NCBI GenBank assembly: GCA_009193035.1
Contig: SWDT01000006.1
Location: forward strand, 496,001-560,000
Reading direction: 5' to 3'
Origin: Halicephalobus mephisto
Taxonomy: Eukaryota; Nematoda; Chromadorea; Rhabditida; Panagrolaimidae
Length of the DNA: 64,000 nucleotides
Position numbers and translations under genes: made by a program. A model generated the notes under the pieces. The model was not told the origin of the DNA and made no database searches. It saw nothing but the letters and a program-made list of their open reading frames with translations. Positions 36,101-44,989 of this stretch are shown piece after piece. Position 1 is the stretch's first letter, and each line of letters starts with the position of its first letter.

Positions 36101-37932
36101 GAGAAGCCGAAAGACAGCAATGCGTGGACCGAAGGAGGAAAAGAGCGGCCGAAGGTCACAGTTCCTGCGAAGACGAGGAATCCTCTTCGAACGACTTCGC
36201 TTCCATAACCAGAATGAAAAGACAAGCCTACAGTCCGAACGGAGCACTGGACATCGTCAAAGTTTTGAGTAAACTGACTGCGAACAGAGCAGCAGGCCCC
36301 GGAGGATGTATGGAATTCCCGGCTTGCGTTCTGGCCCAGAAGAAGCGGAGGAAACGACATGCCGACAGACTCCAGAACCACCAGAAGGCAATGAAACGGT
36401 ACAAAAGAGCATTGAAGGAACACGAAAAAGTTGTTGAACGACACAAGCGACAATTCTTTGCTCCAAACGCTGTTGCAGCTACAGTAAGTTTGAAGATTTT
36501 TCATATATCAATATTTTTCCTTCATATATTTATTTCAAAATTTCGTGCATAATAGTACAAAATTAGACCAATTTCATTTTAATAATCCTAGTTTTGATAT
36601 TTGAAACTTGTTTAAAAATTGTTTTTTTGATAGTATTTTTACTTTTAAGTATTTCATTGAAGAAATTATATTGATTTTAGTTTTTGAAGAGAACTAATAT
36701 ATGAAAAGCTACTTTTAGTTGTTACATTTTAAGAATGATATATGAAAAGCTATTTTTAGTCGTTAAATTTTAAGAACTGTATATAAAAAGCTATTTTTAA
36801 TTATTACATTTTAAGAACTGTATGTGAATAATTATTTTGTAATTTTTCCAGAATTGTGTTCCTTGTCCGGCTTGGGTTACCCTTGCCCTAACAAGCAGGA
36901 AGAAACGAGGAACTGAAAGTTCTAAAATTGATTCCCAAGAATCTCCAGAACTCGAAGAAGATCCAGATTTAGAAAATCTGAAAGCTGCTCTCAAAGATAT
37001 CCGCAGAAAAGAGCAACAATTTTTGGTTAGTTAATTTTTCGGAATTTTAAAAATAATTTTGTTTATAGTACGAGGAAGATTCGTGTGAACAAACAGCTGA
37101 CTGCATGAGTGATGACGAATACGGTGAATTTATGAGGAAATATCATTTGGGAAAAAGGAAAAAAAGACAGGTTTGTAGTTTGAAAATCGCGATAGGATTC
37201 AAATTTACATAACTCAGGTTCTCACAACGAAGAAGATAATGTTTTAGGGTATTCATGTGATTGTAGTTACAGTGACTTTTTTCGTTGTGAGACTCTAGAA
37301 TTCTCTAAATCTTTGGTCCTGTCACGATTATTGTTCTTGACAGATTTTTTCAGTCCTTTTTGGAGTCTCCACATGACCGTAAATGCATCCCTTGCCACGG
37401 GAAGAAGTCCCGGGGTCGTTCCAAGAGAGCCTTCGGGGCCCCGACGATAAACGCCTCAGCTGTATGTTTTTAATTTATTTTAAATTTTATTTTTATTTTT
37501 ATTTTAAATTTAAATTTAATTTTTATTTTTATTTTTAAATTTAAATTTTTATTTTTATTTTGGTTTTGATGTTAGTTTTTTAATTTCTAATTTAATTTTT
37601 ATTTTTCCTATTAGTTTTTAATTTAAAGTTATTTTTAAATTATAAAATGTAAACTATATAAATCCCTTCAGGGCAACTGCTATGCTTTTCCTGCTTGTAG
37701 AACCAGAGTCAAACGTCACGGTTTTGTAAGGAAAAAAATTTTAATAATTAATAAATCTGGAATTTTCAGGAATGTAACGTCTGCACGTCGAACGCCGAGC
37801 CTTTGAAAAAAACAAAAAGATCAAAAAGGAATTTCGGATCTGTGGTAAGTTTTCGATTTTAGGAATTTCCAACTGCATTATTACCGTAATTTTCAGCAAT
37901 GCTTCCCTTGTCCCGGAACCGGTGGAAAGTAA
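33103..37932 (+). CDS. Secreted Cys/Pro-rich precursor with many furin-type cleavage sites
   Basis: Thirteen exons join in frame: 33103-33211, 34151-34315, 34359-34432, 34631-34889, 34937-35349, 35809-36483, 36852-37025, 37069-37170, 37354-37461, 37672-37725, 37770-37844 and 37897-37932, giving 747 residues (twelve listed coding blocks; an additional leader exon is possible). MDPRVVLFLIFLVPCVDG is a signal peptide. Residues about 65-240 are a dense CC and proline region (RRPCCRGRR, PPPVPPPPPPEPPVECC). The C-terminal 500 residues repeat a theme of an R-x-K-R site, a short F/Y-rich peptide and a C-x-x-C or C-x-P-C-P motif: SKRNFNSQYCEPCP, RHKRQFF before NCVPCP, RSKRAFGAP before CYAFPAC, RSKRNFGSVQCFPCP. 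Proprotein convertases of the secretory pathway should cut it into many pieces. The acceptor of 34937 is the unusual TTTAAG. Cuticle or other matrix function is a guess; the family was not recognised. Confidence 0.8.
33226..33614. mobile_element. Two copies of a short inverted-repeat element (MITE-like)
   Basis: In the first intron of the precursor gene, 33442-33614 begins TACACAAAAAAACGTAACTT and ends with the near-complement of the same sequence, giving terminal inverted repeats of about 33 bases with four or five mismatches. A second, partly rearranged copy spans about 33226-33384. Both share the internal stretch CGTCACTATTATTTCTAATT. There is no coding capacity, so a transposase would have to act in trans. 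Confidence 0.65.
36690..36845. repeat. Four-copy intronic tandem repeat, about 47 bp
   Basis: Units share ATATATGAAAAGCTATTTTT, AGTTGTTACATTTTAAGAA and a variable link. They lie in the intron 36484-36851 of the precursor gene. Confidence 0.65.
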
Positions 37933-39228
37933 TAGTTATGATAGAACCTAATAACAATGAATAATTACTGTCATTGTTGACAAAAAATAAAGTTTGAAAA
38001 GTAAAAATTATAAAATTCAGGTAATCGTGTCAGGACCTGTCCTCGGTGGGAGAAATGCTTGGAAATATTTTTAAAATAAATTTTTGTTTTTAAGAAAATT
38101 TGAAATTATTAAATTATTTAAAAAAGTTGCTCAGTTTTGGTCCCGACGCGAATGATGGATTTATTTTTTTTTTATTTTATTTTTTATATTTATTAAATAA
38201 AAATTTGCGAAAATAATTATCGAAAAATCGAAAAACATATTTAAAATTTGTATAATTTTTATTCGTGTCAAGACCAAAATTAACTAAATTTGTTTTTTAA
38301 TTATATATGAAAATATTTGAAAAAATGGATTAATTTATTCACCTTTGATCTTGACACAAATGATGGATTTCCTTCTTGTGCTGTTATTTTTCATAATTTC
38401 TGAATTTTTTTGCTTGTTTTTATATTTTATAAAACGCGATTACGAAAACCGAAAAATATAAACAGGATCGAAAAAATATTCAGAATTTATTAAAAATAAA
38501 ATTTATTTAAATTTTCGGGATTTGTTTTAAAAATTTCAAAAATAAAACAATTTCGAATTTTTATAATATTATGATTGATCACAAAATAATAAAAAACCAA
38601 AATTATAAGTTTTTTATTTCTAAACAAATTCTAGAAATTCATCTCAGGACCATTTCGTAAAAGTTGATATGTGATTTTTTATGTATAAAAAATTTCGAAA
38701 TCGCATAAGATTACGAAATACCACAAAATCGAAATTCTCACATAGTCTACTGTAGTTTCTAGAAATCCTAGAAATTCATCTCAGGACCATTTCGTAAAAG
38801 TTCGTTTGTAATTTTATATCCAAATGATTTAAAAACCGAAAAAATGTCGAAATAGTCACCTTCTAATACCCAGCTTATTGACTACTGTAGTATCTTAAAA
38901 GTCTGTAAATTCATGTCGGGACCATTTCGTAAAAGTTCGTCTGTAATTTTATGTGACTTTGAAATTGTATAAAATTACGAAATAACGCGAAACCAAAATT
39001 GCGGATTATTTTTATTTCTAAAAAGTTCCGTAAATTCGTGTCGAGACCATTTCGTAAAAGTTTGTAAATGATTTTCATAATAGTGCAATTGTCCAATAAA
39101 ACCCACTAAGTTTCGGATCCTTGATGGATTTTCCGGAAACGAGTCACGCGAGGTTGCGTGAGGCGGGAATCTCCAAGAAGGTCATCAGCTTACGTTAATT
39201 CATTTTCATTCTTAATTCTGTCTCCGAG
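37933..39228. other. Repeat-rich spacer with four copies of the CGGGACCATTTCG unit
   Basis: At about 38636, 38768, 38908 and 39020 the sequence AAATTCRTSTCRGGACCATT TCGTAAAAG (written with a gap) recurs, separated by roughly 130 bases that also resemble each other (GAAATTGTATAAAATTACG). This makes a degenerate tandem array over 38620-39075. No coding frame was seen. Confidence 0.6.
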
Positions 39229-40476
39229 ATGCCAGTTGTTATTCATCCAAATAATCTGACTTTATTTAATCCCGGTGTTTCTTCTGATTCAATTCCAATC
39301 ATGGAATCCATTCCATCAACATCTTCATCGACATCTTCATCGACAAGTTCAATGACGATTTCTTTGTCCAACAACGACGAAGGGACTTTTATAAGAAAAT
39401 CAAAAGCAGCAACGAAACTTTGCGTTTATTGGTTGTCGAAAATGGCGATTTTATTGAGCGGAAAAAAAAGAAAACAAGCCGACGGCCTCGATGGCTGCGA
39501 ACTTGGGTGTACCAACGCAAGTGGGGACATGTTTGTCAACGTGAGTTCATTTATTCTGGAATAAGATCATTCAATGTAAACACAATCCCCAAAAATTTAA
39601 ATTCGAAAAATAGAAAAATTACATTCTTTATGGTTACTGTAAAAACTTTGATTTTAGTAAAAATCAAAATTCAAATGCTTTTTTTAAAATTACTCAGATT
39701 CCAACTTGAAAAACATTTAAAAATTTTTAAAAAATACTTTTTAATTTTTATTTTGCTTGAAAGTTTATTTTCACAAAAATTCCGACATTTTGCGTAAAAT
39801 TAACTTTTTTTATTTATATATAAATCATTTCCTCGATGAAGTACTGTAATATTGTAATTTGTAAAGTAATTACGATTCTACAGATAACTCCGAGAGTAGG
39901 CAGAGGGTTATGTACACTCCAAGCCCCTGCTCCGGAAGCTCCTAGATCCACCTAGGAGAACACAATTTAAAAAATTAACTACCGTACAAAGTCGAAATTC
40001 TCACGTAGATTAGTTTCTGTGAAGTTCCGGAAATTGGTGTCAAGACTATTTTAAAAAATATTCATTTGTTATTTTTATAGTAATGTAACCAGAATAGTGT
40101 CTTTTTAGAAACACTAAATTTCGCAATTTTGGGTCTTGACTGGAAAATTATAAGTTCTCTTCAAGACAATTTTAAAACATTGTTCTTTGATTTTGTACAA
40201 CACTGAATTTTTGAACTTTATTTTCAGCGACAACATCAGCCTTCTTCGACGATATCGTACTACCAACAGTCAGCAACACGAAAACTTGCCTTCGGGGGTC
40301 TTCCCTCAACCTCCTTCCACACCATTCAAGACGAAAAAAAAGCAAAACATCTGGGGGATTTTTATAACAACAGTACTTTGAGTAACATTGCTAAATTATT
40401 TTCTGCTTGTGTCATCATGTCCGCGATAATTATGCTTGTCAGAGAATTTCTAGATTGGGATTGGCCTTATATTTAG
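39229..40476 (+). CDS. Orphan single-pass membrane protein
   Basis: Exons 39229-39540 and 40228-40476 join in phase 0 to 186 residues. The N terminus is Ser/Thr-rich (SIPSTSSSTSSSTSSMTIS), a Lys/Arg patch lies mid-protein, and the C terminus has one hydrophobic span (LFSACVIMSAIIMLV) followed by a 12-residue tail REFLDWDWPYI. No signal peptide, so a C-terminally anchored type is likely. A second frame of exon 1 is also open for about 40 codons and reads a basic, Trp-containing peptide. The splice phase favours the frame given here. Not recognised. Confidence 0.55.
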
Positions 40477-40811
40477 TTTCTTCGCCTTCAAGGTGTGACC
40501 TTTAACGAGTCATCGGAAATGTAAAAAAATCAATAAGATTATTCAAAAATCCATGTTTTAAAGAGTGAAATTTTTAATTTTAAATGTGTTTTGATAAAAT
40601 TTTTCCGACATCCGGAAATCGTAAAGCAATGTTTCTGTCAAAAGATTAAAGATAAACGAGATCCTTGGAATGTGCTTTCCTACATCGAGTAAGCGATGAA
40701 TCATAAAACTGATTAAAAATATTTGGATGGATTTCAGATTGGAAAATTTAAATATTATCTTGATAAATTTCATCAATAAATAAAAACAATTATTTTTAAA
40801 ATAATCAGTTT

Positions 40812-40925
40812 TAGTCACTATCCTTATATTAATTGCAAAATGAAAATAGTAATGACAATAATTTTAAAATGGACGCTATCCTGAAAGTTCATTTCGAAAA
40901 AATAAGAATAGTGACTAAAGCTAAT
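40812..40925. repeat. AGTCACTATCC-family copies in opposite orientations
   Basis: TTAGTCACTATCC lies at 40811-40823, GGACGCTATCC at 40871-40881 and AGAATAGTGACTAAAGC at 40905-40921. The outer two are inverted and could pair across about 90 bases. Confidence 0.6.
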
Positions 40926-40937
40926 TATTTTCAAAAA

Positions 40938-41130
40938 GTAGTGTGACAGCTGTGATCTAGGCATTTATTGTAATTTTAAGTGTTTTAAATGAAAAATTAC
41001 AAACAAAAAACTGTTCAAAAATCGTTCTACGTAACTTTTATCGTTTTTGTATAGATGTTTAGCATAGACGTCCTCAGAATTATACAAAAAGTACGTAGAA
41101 CAAGGTAATCAGATCTGTAGATTCCGAATT
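40938..41130. mobile_element. Half copy of the MITE at 49335-49680
   Basis: It begins GTAGTGTGACAGCTGTGATC and matches 49335-49525 almost base for base through GTTCTACGTAACTTTTAT, TTAGCATAGACGTCCTCAG and GGTAATCAGATCTGTAGATT. The right arm present in the other copy is missing. Confidence 0.75.
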
Positions 41131-41741
41131 CTGATGTCAGAACTGAGAGTTGGTCTTCGGAATCCCAGATTCTGTAGTTTTGTTGAATGAAATCCAATTG
41201 AGTTCGTTCCTTTTTCTAATAATATCTATCTTCAGAAATCTCAATTTTTTTCTGACACCGACTTCTGAAGTTCACTGATCTTTTCTATCAATTCTTGCTG
41301 TTTAAATGACCCATGCTATGACCACATTTTATATGCATTAATAAAATTTAGAATCCTCTATAAAATATCATAGAACGAGATATCCTAATCGCATCCCAGA
41401 AGAAGTTTTTCAAAAGAACTACTTCTGACGACTTCTGGGGAAAGAGGAAAATTTTTTTCTTGAATTGAAGAATCATCCTATAATGATATACCGTACTTTT
41501 CAGAGGCACTAGATTAGTTGCTGGTGTTTTCGACTTAAGATCTCGGAGTAAAGGGATATAAGGTTCAAGAACTGTATTTTTAGGAACTAAAAATAAAACA
41601 TTAATTTTGGAGTTTTTAAACAGGAAGAATTCGAAATTTACAATATTTTCAATATGGAATCACTTAAAAATTGCATAAAAACAGTTTTAATTACATAAAG
41701 CAAATTAACTACCAAAATTCACAACAAGATACTAAGCATAT

Positions 41742-41969
41742 TGTTAGATCGTGGTAGGGCTTCTGATCCAAGTAGAGATGAGAAATAAGTATAAATTGAT
41801 TTATTAAGCCGGAGGCACGAGATACAAAAGAACTCTAATAATTATTGTGCAATTCATTAAATTTCCTCCCAACGTATAATCGTAAACATCTCGTTAGTCC
41901 TCAGGGTACTTCCCTTCGGAACCAACGCTGTATGGAATTGCACTCAAATGGATCACGCACCATCCAACA
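41742..41969 (-). mobile_element. Candidate solo LTR, 228 bp
   Basis: Read on the minus strand it begins TGTTGGATGGTGCGTG and ends CACGATCTAACA, giving TG...CA ends inside a short inverted repeat (TGTTRGAT). Near the 3-prime end CTTAATAAATC could be the poly(A) signal of an LTR. Size and layout resemble the solo LTR at 43996-44222, but the sequence differs and no target-site duplication is evident. Confidence 0.45.
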
Positions 41970-42361
41970 GTAAAAAAAAAAAAAAAAACCATTGACAAAT
42001 CATAATATTATAAATATTCCAAATGAATTGAAAATAAAAAAGTTTAGAGAAGTATTCATGAGAGATACTCTTCCGAGCAAAATTAATTTTCAAACTTTAC
42101 ATTATTAATTTTCAATATTTATAATCTTAATGAATATTTTTCTTTCATATAACCGAACTGTAACAGTAATCAAAAACATAAAAACTGTGGAAATCAATGT
42201 ACTTTAAAAGAATTCTCGATTCAGAATCGTCCATTGTTGATAAGACTCATTTCCGTTGCTGATAAGAGTATTTTCGTCTATTTTTGTGGTCTTTTTCACC
42301 AAATAAACGTTAACCGTTTCCGGATTCTTTTCGTTGATTAGAGGTTAAAAAGGGTGATTAA

Positions 42362-42517
42362 CTACTTTGCTATTGGGAATGTGACCAGTCGCATTTCCGA
42401 ATAGCAAAGTGGCCTTGGCATTGTGCTCCGAATGTTGTCTGTGTGTTGCCGAGTCTTCGTCGATGACAAGCTACTTTACTATGGAAAATGAGACTGGTTA
42501 TATTCCCAGTAACAAAA
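42362..42517. other. Two tandem hairpins with related stems
   Basis: At 42364-42411 the arms ACTTTGCTATT and AATAGCAAAGT pair perfectly. The stem extends through GGAATGTG with one mismatch and one bulge to a loop of about six bases (ACCAGT). About 110 bases on, 42471-42517 is a diverged copy (CTACTTTACTAT to CCCAGTAACAAAATGAC). The 48-base size and short loop are smaller than usual animal pre-miRNAs, so a palindromic repeat is as likely as an RNA gene. Confidence 0.45.
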
Positions 42518-42828
42518 TGACCTATCATCGAAGTTTCCTTTGCAGGAGAATCTCCTAGGAAACGAATCTAAATTAATTAATTTTTTCCTGTTTGTGATAA
42601 TACTGTTTTTTTTTCAAATTTAAATTTATCGTTGAAAAAATTTGTCGAATTAGATAAAAGTCATGGTCGCTGTAAAAATTAACCAAATATTTTTTGCGAG
42701 ATTTTTATCATAGAAATAATATAAAACTTTAAACATTTGTTTAACATCAATAAATTTGTGTTATTCGATAATTAAAGTTTTTTTCATCAACTTAAATATT
42801 GACTTTTGGCTATTCAAGCATTATCCTC

Positions 42829-43583
42829 ATGACTATTCGCCATGGAACAATCAGAACTCCCGTTACCGATCCAAGATCGAATTCATCTATCATAAATTTC
42901 CTTCTTACTGGGCTTGACGGAGGATTTAAAAAAGGATCTGTACCTTGTTCTGATGCCGATCATTCCCTTTACTCTAAAACAATTACACTTGGTCAATTTC
43001 CTCTTTATACTGAGCCATGTCGAAGAGGTATTGGAGTCGTTTTGGTTCTGTTGGGGCTACTCGGAATTGGTGCTATTGTCGCGGCAGTTTGTAAGTGTTC
43101 TTAACATTCTTCTTGGTTAATAGCCCATTTTTAGTATCTCCATTGTCGCTGTTTATTACAGTACCAGTCGCGGTGATTTCAATTCTGTTTTCTGTTTTAA
43201 CTGGAGCAATTTTTATTAAATTACGTAAGTTTTTTTGAACGTTTTTACATTTTAGTAACTGTTTTAGCTGAGTTACAACATCGTTACGTTCTTGCTGAAC
43301 TGAATTGCAAAAAATGCAATGAAGATCATGCCGTGCTTTACGATTCAATAACTAGACAAAAACGGCGTCGCTTCGGTTGGTACACTAAACAAACCTGTGT
43401 GACGCTTCAAGTTTCATCACTAGAAAAATGTTATGAGTTTATCGAATCGGTAATTCCTTTTTTGGTAGCTCTTTGAAATTAAAAATTTAGGCCTTTGAAG
43501 AAATGCGGAACGGTCTGGACCTTTCTCCAACAGGCTACAACTGCAAAGATTGGGCAGACGATTTGTACATGAAAATCACTTGA
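42829..43583 (+). CDS. Orphan two-span membrane protein with a C-terminal cysteine-containing domain
   Basis: Exons 42829-43090, 43135-43224, 43256-43449 and 43491-43583 join to 212 residues. Two hydrophobic segments (GIGVVLVLLGLLGIGAIVAAV and VPVAVISILFSVLTGAIFI) lie at about residues 70-120. The C-terminal half is soluble, with CKKCNEDHAVLYDS, basic KRRRFGWYTKQ and several Cys (CVTL, KCYEF, YNCKDW) that could form disulfides. All four junctions are canonical and keep the frame, which supports a real gene. No family was recognised. It faces transposon-rich DNA on both sides, so it may be a lineage-specific gene. Confidence 0.7.
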
Positions 43584-43914
43584 TTTTGTTAATTTTCTTG
43601 AATGAAAAAAAGTTCTAAAAGGAGTGGGTACTTCTTTTGTTTTTCGAAGAGAGATTTAAACCCTTTCACGTTAAGATTCACAACAATCGAATCAAAATGT
43701 ATAAGTTTTATCTAAACGGAATGATTACTGAATGTCGAGCGAGAATAAAGCATTTAAAAAAGCTTATCAATGAGTTGTTTATTTTCACAACTCTGTTCAA
43801 TCGAGTTAAATTAAGTGGATCAGAGATACATTCGTCTGGAACAGGAACTCGGAACCGAAAACCAAAAATTTTCCGAAACCTAAAGTCAAAAAAGCCCGAA
43901 ATAAAATTAATACA

Positions 43915-44549
43915 TTAACTCACGATCATTATCAAATTTAGCACAATTTCTTCAAAATCATATTTCAATAATTTTAAAATAAGTAAACAATGATAATATT
44001 GGGATTTGGTGGAGGAACCGGGATAGCTTAGAGATCACGAGTAGGGGATATTAATAATTCTTTATTAATATAGACACCAGAATAGACAAGTAAGAATAGG
44101 GAGATGCACACTGATATCTGGGGTAACCCTTCGGCTTTTATACCCTTACAATTTAGAACGCGCGAGCGTGAGTTAACGCGCACTGGGAAACCATGAGAAA
44201 TAGGGACTAACTGGTCCCAACAGATAACTATAATGATGTGTATTTAATTTTTGAATTTGAAAAGTTGATAATTCTATAACTCCAGTATTCACATATTTTT
44301 GTAATTCTAATAGAGGATCCAATCCAAAAGAATCAAAATAATAACACTTGTCTTTATTCTTGTAGAAACAAACCCAATGAGTACTACTATTTCTACTTAT
44401 ATATAGACTTAAGACTCCACACTCTGTATTATTAATTTTGCTTGAAAAAAGATCTATCATGAATACTTTCCTAAATTTCTTATCTTTAATTCGTTTGCTG
44501 TATTTATAATATCATAATTTGTCAATGGTTTTAGTTTTTTAATAAACAT
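43915..44549 (-). pseudogene. Broken Maverick/Polinton-like cysteine protease remnant
   Basis: Minus-strand blocks resemble the adenain-type protease of Maverick/Polinton elements: KKLKPLTNYDII (from 44549), NNTECGVLSLY, the catalytic-His block STHWVCFY and CYYFDSFGLDP with ELQKYV. The copy is dead. A stop and frame change near 44461 separate the first block from the rest, the position where the family's Cys-Gly nucleophile is expected reads Tyr-Ser, and a solo LTR splits the frame at 43996-44222. A short C-terminal part continues beyond the LTR to a stop at 43915. No capsid, integrase or polymerase fragment was seen nearby. These are old copies of DNA elements related to viruses; only a fragment remains. 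Confidence 0.65.
43996..44222 (-). mobile_element. Solo LTR, 227 bp, with GATA target duplication
   Basis: On the minus strand it begins TGTTGGGACCAGTTAGTCC and ends CAAATCCCAATAT, with inverted termini TGTTGGGA/TCCCAATA. The bases GATA flank it on both sides (43992-43995 and 44223-44226), a 4-base target-site duplication. Inside are a TATA-like GGGTATAAAAGCCG and a downstream ATTAATAAAGAATT poly(A)-like signal in the order expected of an LTR. No internal retrotransposon genes remain, so it is a product of LTR-LTR recombination. The superfamily (Ty3 or Bel/Pao) cannot be told from the LTR alone. Confidence 0.75.
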
Positions 44550-44840
44550 TTCTAATCAAGAAAAATTGTGAAATAACTACTATGAGATCGGTCAATGAAT
44601 GCGCTGGATTCAAATGATTAGAGATAATTATATACTAACCGGATTGCATAAATAGCACAGACCTTCCGGAGGGGAAAGGGGGAGAGTGTACCGGAAATTC
44701 ACTAAAGCGAACTCTTGCCAAAAAGCAATAATAACAATAAATAATTGCATTTTTTGGTAAAAATATATAGTGGCTAAATCCGTAAATACCTCAAATCTCC
44801 TCTCTCCATGGGGGCAGAGGGGTGTGCCAGAAACACCAAT

Positions 44841-44989
44841 TACCGTATTTGCTCTATTTGTGGCACATGTGCCACTATTTTTCGATCGATCTATCAGGAA
44901 CTTGTATGTTATCTAACTTTATTGTTGCACATATCAGTTTCCTTTCATCCAAACCTTCAGGATGTGCCACAAATAGAGCAAATACGGTA
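44841..44989. repeat. Perfect 28-bp inverted repeat around a 93-base loop
   Basis: 44841-44868 (TACCGTATTTGCTCTATTTG plus TGGCACAT) is the exact reverse complement of 44962-44989. A further small palindrome, GTGGCACATGTGCCAC, lies at 44860-44875. The perfect arms in otherwise diverged DNA point to a recent or constrained palindromic element. Confidence 0.85.

Larger units (their letters stand above)
40477..42828. other. Repeat-rich gene-free spacer
   Basis: Apart from the repeats listed separately (dispersed AGTCACTATCC words, a half MITE, a candidate solo LTR, two hairpins) no coding frame with splice signals was found on either strand. A 17-18 base poly-A run lies at about 41972-41989. Confidence 0.55.

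Noticed and set aside
36034..36504. 156-codon minus-strand frame
   Set aside because: Antisense to the Arg/Lys-rich exon of the precursor gene; purine-rich coding DNA leaves the opposite strand open.
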